Assembly: GCF_000816145.1 (NCBI RefSeq)
Contig: NZ_CP007141.1
Coordinates: 186,001 to 250,000 of the forward strand
Direction of reading: 5' to 3'
DNA length: 64,000 nt
Source of the DNA: Pseudothermotoga hypogea DSM 11164 = NBRC 106472
Lineage (GTDB): Bacteria > Thermotogota > Thermotogae > Thermotogales > DSM-5069
The notes beneath the pieces are model-generated. The model ran no database searches. It was given only the letters and a program-made list of their open reading frames with translations, and was not told where the DNA came from. This document shows, piece after piece, positions 42,137 to 51,916 of the stretch; positions within the stretch are counted from its first letter, which is position 1; each line of letters opens with the position of its first letter. A program made the translations under genes and the position numbers.

Positions 42137-43421
42137 CGCTATCACCCTCTCTCTTTCCCCACAGCTGTTCCAACCTCTTCTTTATCGACGATTCCTTGCC
42201 AACGTCTTTTGGCACGTACAGTCTGATATCTTCAAGACCTTCGGGCATATAGCTTCTTTGAACGAAACCTCCAACATCGTGTGGATAAACGTAACCTTTA
42301 CCGTAGCCCATATTCTTCATGAGTTTGGTCACAGGATTTCTCAAGAACAGCGGTACTTCAGCATCTTTCGTCTTTGCTACCAGCTCTTTTGCTCGAGACA
42401 GCGCTTCATAAGTAGAATTGCTCTTTGGGGCTGTTGCGAGGTATATCGCCGCCTCTGCAAGGTTCAGCGCGCATTCTGGCATACCCACGTGTTCCACCGC
42501 CTGCGCAGCACTGACTGCGATCACGAGGGCGAAGGGATCTGCTAAACCTATATCTTCACTCGCGAGGATGATCATTCTTCTTGCAATGAATCTGGGATCT
42601 TCCCCAGACTCGAGCATTCGAACCATGTAGTAGAGCGCCGCGTCTGGATCACTTCCTCTGAGACTCTTTATGAACGCCGAGGCCAGATCGTAGTGATTCT
42701 CTTCTGTGTAAGTTAGAATCTTCGACGGTGAAAGCTCGGCCAGATCTTCGAGACGAAGCTTCTTCAAGCCTTTAGACAGCGTTGTTTCAACGATCGTCTC
42801 GAGCGTGTTCAACGCATATCTTGCATCACCGTTCGATTCCTTCGCAATGTACGAGAGCACCTCTTCTTCTATTTCCACTTGACTCCTCCTGAACAGCTCA
42901 TCTCTTTCAACGGCGCGTTTCATGATCTTCAGCAGATCCTCTGCGGTGAGTGGCTTGAGCTGGATCACTCGGCAACGCGAAAGTAAGGGTGCGATGATCT
43001 CGAAAGACGGATTCTCCGTGGTCGCACCGATGAGTACGATCGTTCCATCCTCCACTCGCGAGAGTAAAAGATCCTGCTGAGCCTTGTTCAATCTGTGTAT
43101 TTCGTCGATGAACAGTATGGTCCGTTTACCGTACTTTTTGAGTTCCTGAGCCCTACTGAGCACCTGCTTTATCTCTGCAGCACCGTGGAGCGACCCGCTC
43201 AGAGAATGGAATTCTGCATCGACGTATTTTCTGATCAGCTCGGCGATGGAACTCTTACCACAACCCGGAGGACCGTAGAGTATGCACGAGAAAATTGACC
43301 CAGATTCCAGCGCACGGCGAAGAACGCCGCTTTCACCGAGCACGTGGTCTTGACCCACGAGTTCGTCGAGATCCTTGGGTCTCATCCTTTCTGCGAGAGG
43401 CTCCGAACCTTGCGTGAACAT
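42114..43421 (-). CDS. rarA: Replication-associated recombination protein A (MgsA/RarA)
   Basis: The 435-residue AAA+ ATPase is related to clamp loaders. It has RPKDLDELVGQDHVLG near the N-terminus, Walker A YGPPGCGKSS, Walker B LFIDEIHRLNK, sensor 1 IGATTENPSF and the C-terminal tetramerisation block (YYMVRMLESGEDPRFIARRM with the following ASEDIGLADP). It acts at stalled replication forks. The ATG at 43421 overlaps the epimerase stop (TGATG), so the 23-codon upstream extension was rejected. Confidence 0.93.
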   Translation of the reverse strand: MFTQGSEPLAERMRPKDLDELVGQDHVLGESGVLRRALESGSIFSCILYGPPGCGKSSIAELIRKYVDAEFHSLSGSLHGAAEIKQVLSRAQELKKYGKRTILFIDEIHRLNKAQQDLLLSRVEDGTIVLIGATTENPSFEIIAPLLSRCRVIQLKPLTAEDLLKIMKRAVERDELFRRSQVEIEEEVLSYIAKESNGDARYALNTLETIVETTLSKGLKKLRLEDLAELSPSKILTYTEENHYDLASAFIKSLRGSDPDAALYYMVRMLESGEDPRFIARRMIILASEDIGLADPFALVIAVSAAQAVEHVGMPECALNLAEAAIYLATAPKSNSTYEALSRAKELVAKTKDAEVPLFLRNPVTKLMKNMGYGKGYVYPHDVGGFVQRSYMPEGLEDIRLYVPKDVGKESSIKKRLEQLWGKREGDSGESHPKG

Positions 43422-44353
43422 CACCCTCCAGATTTGAAGAACTCCAACGTGAGGGCTAAGCCTGTTTTCAAATCGATTTTGGGTTTCCAACCGAGCAATT
43501 TCTCAGCCTTCGAACAATCCAAGATGCTCTTTCTCAGGTCACCTTTCCTTGGTTCCGCATAAACGGGTTCTTTCGAATAGTTCGTCAACTCCGCGAGCAT
43601 CTTGAAGAGCTGGTTCACCGTCGTGCCGACACCCGTTGCGATGTTGAAGATGCCGCTGACCTCAGGTTTCAGAGACAGTAAGTTGGCCTCGACTACGTCC
43701 GATACGTACACGTAGTCTCTCACGTATTCACCATCGCCAAAGATGTGGACCTCTTCATTCTTCAACATTCTCGACGTGAATATGGCTACCACGCCGGCCT
43801 CACCGTTGGGATCCTGTCTTGGTCCGTACACGTTGCCGTAGCGAAGAGAAACATAATCGAGGCCCTTTTCCTTCTTGAAGAAATCCAGATACATTTCCAC
43901 ACTTCTCTTTGCGATGCCGTACGGTGAGACGGGTTTTGGGCAGACTTCTTCGTTCGTTGGTACGGGCACATCGTCGCCGTAGATGGCTCCGCCCGTGGAA
44001 GAGAAGATGAACTTTTTCACACCGTACTTCACACTCTTTTCGAGCAAAACTAAGCTACCAACGATGTTACTCATCGCGTCCTTGACAGGCTCTTTGACCG
44101 ATACACTCACACTCGCCTGCGCTGCAAGATGAAAGACGTAATCAAAATGATGGAGCATGAACACGCGTTCCATCATTTCCTCGTCCTGAATGCTCTGCTG
44201 ATAAAACAAAGCCTGCCTGTTCAAATTCTCAATCTTACCGTTGCTCAAATTGTCGACCACGACAACCCTGTGACCTTCACGAAGCAAGGCATCGACCAGG
44301 TGTGAACCTATGAATCCTGCTCCTCCCGTTACCAAGACGTTAGCCACACTCAT
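43421..44353 (-). CDS. NAD-dependent nucleotide-sugar epimerase (UDP-glucose 4-epimerase-like)
   Basis: The 310-residue short-chain extended dehydrogenase has the NAD motif VTGGAGFIGSHL at residues 7-18. The catalytic Ser is in FSSTGGAIYGD and the YxxxK is SPYGIAKRSVE. YGNVYGPRQDP and FGDGEYVRDYVYVSDV complete the pattern of GalE-like epimerases. The substrate (UDP-Glc/Gal or a relative) is inferred. It overlaps the upstream DtxR-like gene by 4 nt and rarA by 1 nt. Confidence 0.88.
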   Translation of the reverse strand: MSVANVLVTGGAGFIGSHLVDALLREGHRVVVVDNLSNGKIENLNRQALFYQQSIQDEEMMERVFMLHHFDYVFHLAAQASVSVSVKEPVKDAMSNIVGSLVLLEKSVKYGVKKFIFSSTGGAIYGDDVPVPTNEEVCPKPVSPYGIAKRSVEMYLDFFKKEKGLDYVSLRYGNVYGPRQDPNGEAGVVAIFTSRMLKNEEVHIFGDGEYVRDYVYVSDVVEANLLSLKPEVSGIFNIATGVGTTVNQLFKMLAELTNYSKEPVYAEPRKGDLRKSILDCSKAEKLLGWKPKIDLKTGLALTLEFFKSGG

Positions 44354-44880
44354 TCACCCTCTTCTTCCTCTGTTTCCTTCTCCATGGCCTTGAGGTCTTC
44401 GAGTACCTCTTCAGGAAGTGTTGGAGCGTTCACCAATTTGCGACTCTCTTCTATGAACTCTCTAAGCTCTTTCGCCTTGTCCTCGGAGAAATCGATGATC
44501 AGTCTGTAGAAATCTTTTATTCTCTCGCGTGTTCTCGCAGTAAGATAGTGTGACAAATGCCTTGCCAACTTCTCTGAGATGTCTATGGAGATACCGAGCA
44601 CGTAGTGGAAGAAATTTTTGATGCGTCTCTGTAGGGCGTACAGACTCTGAGCCTTCCTTTTTCCACGTGAGGTGAGGATGATCAAACCGTACTTTTCGTA
44701 CTCGACGTACCCGAGGTCTGCGAGCCTTCTGACCGCATTCGTGACACTCGGCAGACTGACTCCTACCCTTCTCGCAATCGTGCTGATTCTTGCAGCAGGT
44801 TGTTTCTGCTGGATCTCGTAGATCACCGTCAAGTAGTCTTCCAGTGCGGGTGTCAAAGTTTTCTTCCTACCCCTTGGCAT
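44350..44880 (-). CDS. DtxR/MntR-family transcriptional regulator with altered metal site
   Basis: The 176-residue protein has an N-terminal winged helix (LEDYLTVIYEIQQ, ARISTIARRVGVSLPSVTNAVRRLADLGYV, seen as consecutive blocks) typical of DtxR iron or manganese regulators. In the dimerisation domain the place where the family has a Cys/Met-x-x-Glu-His ligand cluster reads LARHLSHYLT, so the His survives but the Glu is Ser. The C-terminus is an acidic tail. It may have lost metal sensing or use other ligands. It sits between udg and galE-like genes with overlaps of 14 and 4 nt. Confidence 0.85.
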   Translation of the reverse strand: MPRGRKKTLTPALEDYLTVIYEIQQKQPAARISTIARRVGVSLPSVTNAVRRLADLGYVEYEKYGLIILTSRGKRKAQSLYALQRRIKNFFHYVLGISIDISEKLARHLSHYLTARTRERIKDFYRLIIDFSEDKAKELREFIEESRKLVNAPTLPEEVLEDLKAMEKETEEEEGE

Positions 44881-45472
44881 CTTGATACCTCCCTTTCAGC
44901 TCATCATAGAATTTTCGGACCTTCTTGATGTCCTGCCAAGTTAGATCCTTCGGAGAGCCTTTCTCTCTCGAAGGATTCCTCAGCAGATAACTCGGATGGA
45001 ACATGGGAAACAGTTTCTTGCCTGCCTTCCATTGAATCTCCTTGCCACGATAATCACTGATCGAGACATTTTGGTTGAGAAAGAACGAGAGTGCCGTGCT
45101 ACCAAGAGGAACGATGATCGCTGGATCGACGATCATGATCTGCGCGTAAAGAAAATGCGCACACGCTTTTTGTTCCTGCGCGTTTGGGACCCTGTTATTG
45201 GGTGGTCTACACTTGACGACGTTGCATATGTAGACTTCCTCACGAGTCAGTTGAACGGACTCGAGGATCTTCGTTAGCAACTGACCCGCTCGGCCGACGA
45301 ACGGTCGACCCGTCTTGTCCTCTTCTTCACCTGGACCTTCACCAACGAACATGATGGGTGCATAGAGACTGCCCTCACCGACGACCACGTTGGTCCTACC
45401 TTGAGCGAGCTGACAGGCTTCACATTCCTGAACTCGTTCCGTCAGGATTTGAATGAGTTCCTCTCTCGTCAA
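44867..45472 (-). CDS. udg: Type 4 uracil-DNA glycosylase
   Basis: The 201-residue iron-sulfur UDG removes uracil from DNA, important at high temperature. Motif A is GEGPGEEEDKTGRPFVGRAG, motif B FHPSYLLRN. Four Cys ligands are seen (CEACQL, KCRPP, KACAHF). It closely resembles the well-studied Thermotoga enzyme. The frame extends to 45526, but a TTG at 45472 with GGAGG upstream (giving MTREELIQIL) matches that protein's start. It leads an operon with the DtxR-like, epimerase, rarA and acetamidase genes. Confidence 0.94.
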   Translation of the reverse strand: MTREELIQILTERVQECEACQLAQGRTNVVVGEGSLYAPIMFVGEGPGEEEDKTGRPFVGRAGQLLTKILESVQLTREEVYICNVVKCRPPNNRVPNAQEQKACAHFLYAQIMIVDPAIIVPLGSTALSFFLNQNVSISDYRGKEIQWKAGKKLFPMFHPSYLLRNPSREKGSPKDLTWQDIKKVRKFYDELKGRYQDAKG

Positions 45473-45538
45473 AACTGACCCTCCACGGTGTGCATAATCA
45501 GAAACTATGTTATAGGCGTCGACCATGGTTCCAAAAAC

Positions 45539-45547
45539 ATTTTACCA
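45539..45547 (-). promoter_or_regulatory. Possible extended -10 promoter of the udg operon
   Basis: TGG-TAAAAT on the minus strand is an extended -10 element about 67 nt before the udg start. No clear -35 box is seen. It lies just past the end of the DHH gene. Confidence 0.4.
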
Positions 45548-45601
45548 TAACAGAGCGTCCATTCTTTTGGACCCGTGAAAAACATGAAAGGTTCTCTCTT
45601 T

Positions 45602-46447
45602 TTAAGTTGGCTCGAACGTCTCAAGGATGGCGTTCAAGACCGCCTGGACGTCTTTTGTTTCATATATTCTACCAGCTTTTCTGTTTTCGAAACGTCTGAG
45701 AGCGCTGTAAACCTTCTGAACGAGTTTCTTTTTGCAGTAGACCCACACACCCCAAGGCATCTTCCCGAGCAGAACCGAAAGAGAAAGCGGATACATCGCC
45801 AAATCAACAACACAGAGAAACTCGTCGTCGTCTTTGCACTCGATGATCCCGATCCTCTCTCGTGAGTCAACGATCTCGATCCTGGAAAGTCTTGTGAGGA
45901 AATCGCTGATGTCCTTGACGCGACCCTCCAGAATCAGCTCGAAAACATCCTCCAGCACGTGACCAGAGAGGAATCTGGAAAGGTACATCAGGTCTTCAGA
46001 GCATGCGGTCCTCAGAAACGCAGTCTCACTCACTAAGGCAACAGCGAAACAGAAGAGCACGTCATCGGGAAGAACTTGGCGAGAGAGATCGTACAGGTTC
46101 AACACGTTGGCACTCCTCAGCCTGATATGAGAGTAAAAGGCCTTTTCGACGAATCCTTTGTGCGGATTGTTGTGGTGGTCGAAGATACAGTAATGAGGAA
46201 CAAGAAAGGGCAACTGCTGTGGGTCCGAGGTGTCGTAAACGAAGAAAAGTTGAATGTGTGGGGGAAAGCAATTCTTCACACAGAATCTTTGCATAAGCTT
46301 TCGCACGGTCAGATCCGGTTCGTCTATATAGATTCCCCCACCGAACAGTCTGTAACCCCAGTAAGCGCTCGCGAAGCTGTCGGCGTCTGCTCTCTTGTGA
46401 GTAAGGTGAAGAAAAGGAAGATCACCACAGAGTTGATTGGTCCGGAT
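45602..46447 (-). CDS. DHH-family phosphoesterase, apparently starting at an AUC codon
   Basis: The protein has 281 residues if it starts at ATC 46447. The N-terminal LHLTHKRADADSF (D21, D23) is DHH motif I and DHHNNP (D90-H92) is motif III. The C-terminal region is DHHA1-like but lacks a clear GGH. The first ATG/GTG/TTG in frame is GTG 46306, which would delete motif I. Upstream the frame is open into mutS. AGGAGG sits exactly seven bases before the ATC codon, so an AUC start coupled to mutS is the best reading; a sequencing frameshift is the alternative. Relatives degrade nano-RNA or cyclic dinucleotides. Confidence 0.76.
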   Translation of the reverse strand: MRTNQLCGDLPFLHLTHKRADADSFASAYWGYRLFGGGIYIDEPDLTVRKLMQRFCVKNCFPPHIQLFFVYDTSDPQQLPFLVPHYCIFDHHNNPHKGFVEKAFYSHIRLRSANVLNLYDLSRQVLPDDVLFCFAVALVSETAFLRTACSEDLMYLSRFLSGHVLEDVFELILEGRVKDISDFLTRLSRIEIVDSRERIGIIECKDDDEFLCVVDLAMYPLSLSVLLGKMPWGVWVYCKKKLVQKVYSALRRFENRKAGRIYETKDVQAVLNAILETFEPT

Positions 46448-48869
46448 GCACCTTCCTCCTTTTGATCTTTTTCAGTCTCTCAGTAGAAACGACACGCAAT
46501 CTGTTTTCAAGTTCACTCTTTTCAGATATCGTCTCGAGTACTTCCCGTGCTCTGTCCACAATCTCTCTCGGTAGGCCAGCTATTTGGGCCACCTCGATCC
46601 CGTAGACTTTGTCTGCCACTCCATCAACGACTTTGTGCAAAAACACGATCGTTGATCCCTCTTCCGCCACCTGTACCGTCTTGTTCAGGACACCTTCGTA
46701 AAGGTTGGCGAGCTCCGTGAGCTCGGTGAAATGCGTGGCGAAGACACACTTGCAACTGATCTTGTTGTGTATGTACTCACTCACCGCCCAAGCGATGCTG
46801 ATGCCATCGAACGTGCTCGTACCCCGACCAACTTCGTCGAGCAGGACCAAGCTGTCTTTCGTTGCATGGTAGACGATTTTCGCAACTTCGTTCATCTCAG
46901 TCAAAAAAGTGCTTCGACCAGCGACGACGTCGTCACGCACACCCATCTTTGCGAAAATCCTATCGAAAATCGGCAGAATGGCTTGCTCCGCGGGGACAAA
47001 GCTTCCCATCTGGGCCATGACTGCGATGAGCCCAATCTGCCTGACAAAAGTAGATTTACCGCTCATGTTCGGGCCAGTCAGCACCACAAAGGAATTCTTC
47101 TCATCGAGAGTCAGGTCGTTGGGTACGAAGCCTTCAACTTTCGTCTCAACTATGGGATGTCTTGAATTTTTGAGCACGAGTTCACCATCGGAAAAAGAGG
47201 GTCTCACGTAGTTATGACGAACGGCCGCCGTGGCGAGTGAGCAGAGCACGTCGAGTGTGGAAAGCACGTCCGCAAGCTTGGCAAGCCTTGTGGAGTTCTT
47301 CCGAACCTTCGAACAGAGGTCGTTGAAAAGTTCCTTCTCTCTCTTTTCGAGCTTTTCCTTTGCCGTGATGATCTTCTCTTCTAATTGTTTCAACTCTTCG
47401 GTGATGAAACGTTCAGAGTTGACGAGCGTCTGTTTTCTGATGTACTCCTTCGGCACCCTCGAGAGATTGGACTTCGTGATCTCTATGTAATAGCCAAACA
47501 CCTCGTTGTAGCCAATCCTCAAGTTGCTTATACCGGTTCTCATCTTTTCGCGTTGTTCGATTTGTTTGAGAAAATCCTCGGCGTTGAAGACCAAGTTTCT
47601 GAGTTCGTCGAGTTCCGCATCGTATCCAACCTTGATCACGTTCCCTTCACCGACGTTCATGGATGGCTCTTCCTGTAACGCCCTGTTCAGTTCGTCGTGA
47701 AGGTCTTCAATGCAGTCTAAGTTCGACATATCGTCGAAGGCTTCATTCGTTTGCATCGCCATCTTGATGGCTGGGCACACGGATAAAGTCGATCTGATGT
47801 GCACCAAATCTTTCACCGTGGCTTTGTTGTACTCGAGACGGCCTAAGATCCTCTGAAGATCCTTCACGGCTGCCAGATACTCGGTCAATTCGTTGTGCAA
47901 GAGTTGGTCCTTAACGAGGGCTTCGACTTTGTTCAGCCTCCACTCGATCTTGCCCCTGTCCCTGAGTGGTTGCAGTAGCCACTGTTTCAAGAGCCTTGCA
48001 CCCATAGATGTCCTTGTGAAGTTGAGAACATCGAACAGACTCGTTTGCCCATTCTTCATCAACAGTCCAAGCTGTTCTATCGTAGAGGCGTCGAGAAACA
48101 CGTAGTCGTCGGATCTCAGAAGCCTTGGAGGTTTCAAGAAGATCTGCTCTGACATGAGGGTGTATCTGATATACCTCACCAGGGCGGCAAAGGCGAGTCT
48201 TCCCTCTGAAAGTTCTAAATGATCAACTATCGCCACGTTCAATGCCTGAGCGATGTCCTGATCGATGTTCGCACGGTTCAAATGCCAATCCTGAAGTGGT
48301 TCAAGAACGATGTTATTCGTGAATCTATCCTCGAGTTGACCTTTCAGCGAAGGTTCGTATAGGATCTGGCTGGCCCCGATGGATTTCAAAAGATCACACA
48401 GCTCGTCGAGATCGTTCAAAGAAGTCCAGAAAGTTTCACCCGTCGACACGTCCGCTCCCGCAACAGTGTAACGATCGTCCTGCTTGCAGACGGCCACAAG
48501 GTAGTTGTTGAGACTTCCTTCCAGCAGTTCTTCCTCGAGCAGTGTTCCCGGTGTGACGATCCTGGTAACCTCTCTGCGGACCAATCCCTTAGCTGTTGCG
48601 GGATCCTCCACCTGGTCACATATCGCGACTTTGTACCCAAGCTGGACAAGCCTTTTCAAGTAGGTGTTCAACGCATGGTAAGGAACGCCCGCCATGGGCG
48701 CACCCTGACGCTGTGTGAGAACGATGTCGAGTTTCTCAGAAACTATCTTTGCGTCATCGAAAAAAGCCTCGTAAAAGTCTCCAAGACGGAACAGAAGGAT
48801 CGCGTCCTTGTGCTTGGACTTTATTTTCATATACTGTTCCATCATCGGGGTGAGTTTCAAGGAACTCAC
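46422..48869 (-). CDS. mutS: DNA mismatch repair protein MutS
   Basis: The 815-residue protein is full length. The mismatch-reading Phe-x-Glu is in [10 protein letters not shown] near residue 33. The ABC ATPase at the C-terminus has Walker [14 protein letters not shown], the signature region [15 protein letters not shown] and Walker [17 protein letters not shown], then the [10 protein letters not shown] His. The GTG start overlaps the clpP stop (GTGA). The DHH gene overlaps its 3' end by 26 nt. No mutL is in the window. Confidence 0.97.
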   Translation of the reverse strand: MSSLKLTPMMEQYMKIKSKHKDAILLFRLGDFYEAFFDDAKIVSEKLDIVLTQRQGAPMAGVPYHALNTYLKRLVQLGYKVAICDQVEDPATAKGLVRREVTRIVTPGTLLEEELLEGSLNNYLVAVCKQDDRYTVAGADVSTGETFWTSLNDLDELCDLLKSIGASQILYEPSLKGQLEDRFTNNIVLEPLQDWHLNRANIDQDIAQALNVAIVDHLELSEGRLAFAALVRYIRYTLMSEQIFLKPPRLLRSDDYVFLDASTIEQLGLLMKNGQTSLFDVLNFTRTSMGARLLKQWLLQPLRDRGKIEWRLNKVEALVKDQLLHNELTEYLAAVKDLQRILGRLEYNKATVKDLVHIRSTLSVCPAIKMAMQTNEAFDDMSNLDCIEDLHDELNRALQEEPSMNVGEGNVIKVGYDAELDELRNLVFNAEDFLKQIEQREKMRTGISNLRIGYNEVFGYYIEITKSNLSRVPKEYIRKQTLVNSERFITEELKQLEEKIITAKEKLEKREKELFNDLCSKVRKNSTRLAKLADVLSTLDVLCSLATAAVRHNYVRPSFSDGELVLKNSRHPIVETKVEGFVPNDLTLDEKNSFVVLTGPNMSGKSTFVRQIGLIAVMAQMGSFVPAEQAILPIFDRIFAKMGVRDDVVAGRSTFLTEMNEVAKIVYHATKDSLVLLDEVGRGTSTFDGISIAWAVSEYIHNKISCKCVFATHFTELTELANLYEGVLNKTVQVAEEGSTIVFLHKVVDGVADKVYGIEVAQIAGLPREIVDRAREVLETISEKSELENRLRVVSTERLKKIKRRKVHPDQSTLW

Positions 48870-49471
48870 CTTCTTTTCGGCTCGATCACCTTGTCTATGA
48901 GTCCGTACTGAAGGGCCTCGTAAGCGTCCATGAAGAAGTCCCTGTCGGTGTCCTTCTCGATCCGTTCTATGGGTTGACCCGTCTTTTCACTGAGTATCCG
49001 GTTTATGAGACTCTTTATTCTGAGCAACTCTTTGGTGATGATCTCCACATCCTTCACTGGTCCTTCGGCACCACCCAAAGGTTGATGCAACATGATTCTT
49101 GCGTTCGGTAGTGCGAAACGCTTGCCCTTCGTCCCGCTCGCCAAGAGGACAGCTGCCATGGAAGCAGCTTGACCGACACATATGGTCACCACGTCGCACT
49201 TCACATATTGCATCGTGTCGTAGATCGCGAGGCCCGCGGTGACCGAGCCACCCGGACTGTTGATGTAGAGTTGTATGTCCTTGTCGGGATCTTCAGCTTC
49301 GAGGAAGAGCAGTTGAGCCACCACGAGGTTCGCCGTGTGATCGTCGATGGGATAACCCAGAAAGACGATCCTATCTTTCAGAAGGCGCGAATATATGTCG
49401 TAGGCACGTTCGTAACGACCGGTGGATTCAATCACCGTCGGTATCAGCTGCCCTATCTGTTCCAGACTCAT
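48866..49471 (-). CDS. clpP: ATP-dependent Clp protease proteolytic subunit
   Basis: The 201-residue serine protease has the triad S104 (VGQAASMAA), H129 ([10 protein letters not shown]) and D178 ([11 protein letters not shown]). [12 protein letters not shown] is the substrate-binding strand. It assembles into the ClpP tetradecamer and works with a Clp ATPase encoded elsewhere. Its 5' end overlaps the trigger factor gene by 44 nt, so the two are coupled as in many bacteria. There is no propeptide of note. Confidence 0.97.
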   Translation of the reverse strand: MSLEQIGQLIPTVIESTGRYERAYDIYSRLLKDRIVFLGYPIDDHTANLVVAQLLFLEAEDPDKDIQLYINSPGGSVTAGLAIYDTMQYVKCDVVTICVGQAASMAAVLLASGTKGKRFALPNARIMLHQPLGGAEGPVKDVEIITKELLRIKSLINRILSEKTGQPIERIEKDTDRDFFMDAYEALQYGLIDKVIEPKRR

Positions 49472-50732
49472 TTGTGTTCACCTCCTCAGGTTTCACATCG
49501 AAGATCTTGCATTTTTCGAGGATCCTGTCGGTTATCTTTTCCTTGATCAATTCGTCCCTAACCTCTTCGTAGATGTCTCTTCTGTTCTTCAGGAGCGATT
49601 TGGCACGTTCCACCGAAATACCCCAGGCGAGAGCGAGCTTCTCCGCCTGCGCCATGATCTCTTCATCGCTGACTTCGATATTGTTTTGACGAACCGCCTC
49701 CGCAATGGCATATTCCACTTTGAGATCCTGCAAATAATAGCGCTTGATCGCTTCGAAGGCCTTTTCTTCGTCGTTGTCGTATTCTTTCAGCAATCTTTCG
49801 TACTCTCCACGGTTGGATTTGATCTCTTCGAGTGCACGGTTTGCAAGTCTCTCGAGTGTTTTGTCTGAGATCTTTAATTCGCTCGTTCTGATCAGCACGT
49901 CTATTGCTTGATCTCGCAAGAAATGTTTGATGTCCCTGTCGTACATTTCGCTGGCCTCTTTCTCGATGGCTTCTCTGAGTTGCTGGAGTGTTTCGTACTG
50001 CGAGTTCACCATTTTGGCAAATTCGTCGGAGACGATCGGGAGCGTTCGGCTGTTGAGTTGCAAGATCTCTATTTTATAGTGGTAGGTCTTGCCATCTTCG
50101 AAGGTCTTTTCGAACTCGACGACTTCGCCAGCTTTTTTACCGATCAGTTCGGTGACGATGGGTCTGTCGTCGTCTTTGTGGAGCACGTACTCGATTTCTT
50201 TGCTGTCCAAGAGCACCTTGTCGTTTGTTGATATCGTCATCTTCACCCTGACGAGGTCTTCATACTCTGCTGGACCTTCCTTGGGCTGAACGATCGCGTG
50301 CTGTTCCTGGAGCTCCTTCAACTTATCCTCAACGTATTTGCTCAACACGGAAAGTTTGTCGATTCTCTTCAGTTCGAATTCTTCGAACGGTTTGAGTTGA
50401 ACCTCAGGTCTTCTGTGCACCTCGACGACCAACCTCGCACCGTTCGCTTCCAAATCGATGTCTATGGGATAGACGGGCAGAATGATATCCTCTTGTTTCA
50501 AATCTTCCAAAACCTTTGACATCAGTTCCTCGAGCGTTTCGGCCTTCAGCGTTTCTGGAAACCTCGCGCGCAGGATAAACTCCGGGACCTTTCCCTTTCT
50601 GAAACCGGGAACTTCGACATCTCTTGCGATCTTTTTAAGCGCCACCGATTCTGCCGCACGTTTTTCTTCATCGTTGAACAGGTATTCGTACGTCACAACG
50701 TTCTCGTCGACGTTCACAACGTTTCTTTCCAT
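49428..50732 (-). CDS. tig: Trigger factor
   Basis: The 434-residue ribosome-associated chaperone has the ribosome-binding signature [14 protein letters not shown] near residue 44, a central FKBP-like domain (about 145-235, with [20 protein letters not shown]) and a helical C-terminal arm domain. The C-terminus ends in an acidic tail. The ATG at 50732 has AAGGAGGAG upstream. The gene follows tRNA-Gln on the same strand but is separated by a terminator. Confidence 0.94.
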   Translation of the reverse strand: MERNVVNVDENVVTYEYLFNDEEKRAAESVALKKIARDVEVPGFRKGKVPEFILRARFPETLKAETLEELMSKVLEDLKQEDIILPVYPIDIDLEANGARLVVEVHRRPEVQLKPFEEFELKRIDKLSVLSKYVEDKLKELQEQHAIVQPKEGPAEYEDLVRVKMTISTNDKVLLDSKEIEYVLHKDDDRPIVTELIGKKAGEVVEFEKTFEDGKTYHYKIEILQLNSRTLPIVSDEFAKMVNSQYETLQQLREAIEKEASEMYDRDIKHFLRDQAIDVLIRTSELKISDKTLERLANRALEEIKSNRGEYERLLKEYDNDEEKAFEAIKRYYLQDLKVEYAIAEAVRQNNIEVSDEEIMAQAEKLALAWGISVERAKSLLKNRRDIYEEVRDELIKEKITDRILEKCKIFDVKPEEVNTNESGTDRAADTDGD

Positions 50733-50771
50733 CGCTCCTCCTCCTTCACACGCCACATTATACAACGATCA

Positions 50772-50799
50772 CAAAAAGGGCGGGCACATCGTCCCGCCC
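50772..50799 (-). terminator. Terminator of the tRNA-Gln gene
   Basis: Reading the minus strand, GGGCGGG-ACGATGTG-CCCGCCC is a perfect 7-bp stem followed by TTTTTGTG. It begins 10 nt after the tRNA CCA end. Confidence 0.87.
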
Positions 50800-50809
50800 C
50801 GCATCATCC

Positions 50810-50883
50810 TGGCTGGGAGGGGAGGACTCGAACCTCCACCGGCGGATCCAGAGTCCGCTGTCCTACCGTTAGACGACCTCCCA
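50810..50883 (-). tRNA. tRNA-Gln (anticodon CUG)
   Basis: The acceptor TGGGAGG pairs with CCTCCCA, followed by discriminator G and an encoded CCA. The D arm contains TCTAACGGTAGGA. The anticodon stem GCGGA/TCCGC frames the loop CTCTGGA with anticodon CTG. The T arm is GGAGG-TTCGAGT-CCTCC. U at position 1 fits tRNA-Gln. It would read CAG codons. Confidence 0.96.
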
Positions 50884-50924
50884 TCGCCTTTGTTATTCTA
50901 CCATCATTTTTGGTCGTTTTCAAG

Positions 50925-50955
50925 TTGGTTCGTTCATACCGTCGTGGGTTATAAT
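50925..50955 (+). promoter_or_regulatory. Possible promoter of the PEGA protein gene
   Basis: TTGGTT (50925-50930) and a consensus TATAAT (50950-50955) have a long 19-base spacer. The gene starts about 88 bases further on; the intervening leader has no obvious structure. Confidence 0.42.
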
Positions 50956-51043
50956 TAGTAGAGCTTACAGCACATGGCTTTCGAACCTGCGTTTTTGTGT
51001 TGAAAGTGTCGATCCGGAAAGATGGCGAGTGAGGTGAGAGGCC

Positions 51044-51916
51044 ATGAAACGCCTTTTACTGTTGGTTCTGGTTCTTGTTTACACAGTTGTGCTTGCGGAA
51101 TATGTCGTCGTGGTGAGGACTGAGCCCTTCTCCTGGGTTTACGTAGACGGAATCTACAGAGGCATTGCCGACATGAACGGTGTTCTGGTGCTCACGTTTC
51201 AAACGCTGGGCCAGTACAAAATTAGTGTGACCAAATCCTTCTACCTGCCTTTCGAAGGAATCGTGTTTGTAACGCAAGCGGGACAAATCGTGGTGCAAGC
51301 ACCGTTGAAACGGGCGGGACAGTTGAGGGTCTTCTCGAATGTCTATCCCGTCGAGGTGTATGCCGAAGACTACTACCTTGGAACCATCAGGAGCGTGAAG
51401 GACACAGTTCTGGTGCCAGAGGGGAGCCAGTATTTGACATTTAAGGCGAGTGGCTATCAGCCACAGACGCATCTGGTGAACGTTGCTTACGCGAAAGAGA
51501 CAGCTGTGAACTTGACCCTTGTCGAGGAAACACTCACAGTCAATCTCAAGATCGAGCCGAAAACGTTTTCCCCTAACAACGACTGGTATCAAGACGCAAC
51601 GAGCTTCTACATATACCTGTCTAAGCCAGCGGATTTGACTGTGAACATCATGGACAAATCAGGAAAGACAGTCTGGACAAAATCGCTCAAAGGCAAAGCT
51701 GGTACCAACGTTCTGGCCTGGTATGGGACCGGTGTCGAAGATGGCGAATACGTGGTGGAAGTTGTCGCGAACACAACTGAAGAATCCTACACCGCCAGGG
51801 AAACTGTCGCCGTGGACAGGAGCGTTTACACCTACACGAAAGAGAAGATCCTGACGGTATCTGCTATCGGTTTAGGAGCGGTTCTCTTGATGCTCTTGAT
51901 CTCATCTTCTCGATGA
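51044..51916 (+). CDS. Secreted PEGA-domain protein with C-terminal membrane anchor
   Basis: The 290-residue protein has a signal peptide (RLLLLVLVLVYTVVLA). Two PEGA-like beta repeats follow: one around WVYVDGIYRG (about 31-40) and one around VEVYAEDYYLGTI (about 102-114). A FlgD-like domain (FSPNNDWYQDATSFYIYLS, then WYGTGVEDGEYVVEV) occupies about 170-255. A final hydrophobic helix (VSAIGLGAVLLMLLI) could anchor it in the membrane. PEGA proteins are surface or envelope proteins of unclear function. The 3' end overlaps the convergent radical SAM gene by 53 nt. Confidence 0.8.
   Translation: MKRLLLLVLVLVYTVVLAEYVVVVRTEPFSWVYVDGIYRGIADMNGVLVLTFQTLGQYKISVTKSFYLPFEGIVFVTQAGQIVVQAPLKRAGQLRVFSNVYPVEVYAEDYYLGTIRSVKDTVLVPEGSQYLTFKASGYQPQTHLVNVAYAKETAVNLTLVEETLTVNLKIEPKTFSPNNDWYQDATSFYIYLSKPADLTVNIMDKSGKTVWTKSLKGKAGTNVLAWYGTGVEDGEYVVEVVANTTEESYTARETVAVDRSVYTYTKEKILTVSAIGLGAVLLMLLISSSR

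Noticed and set aside
45602-46306. DHH gene starting at GTG 46306
   Set aside because: That start removes the conserved HKRADADS motif, which is clearly encoded in the same frame upstream.
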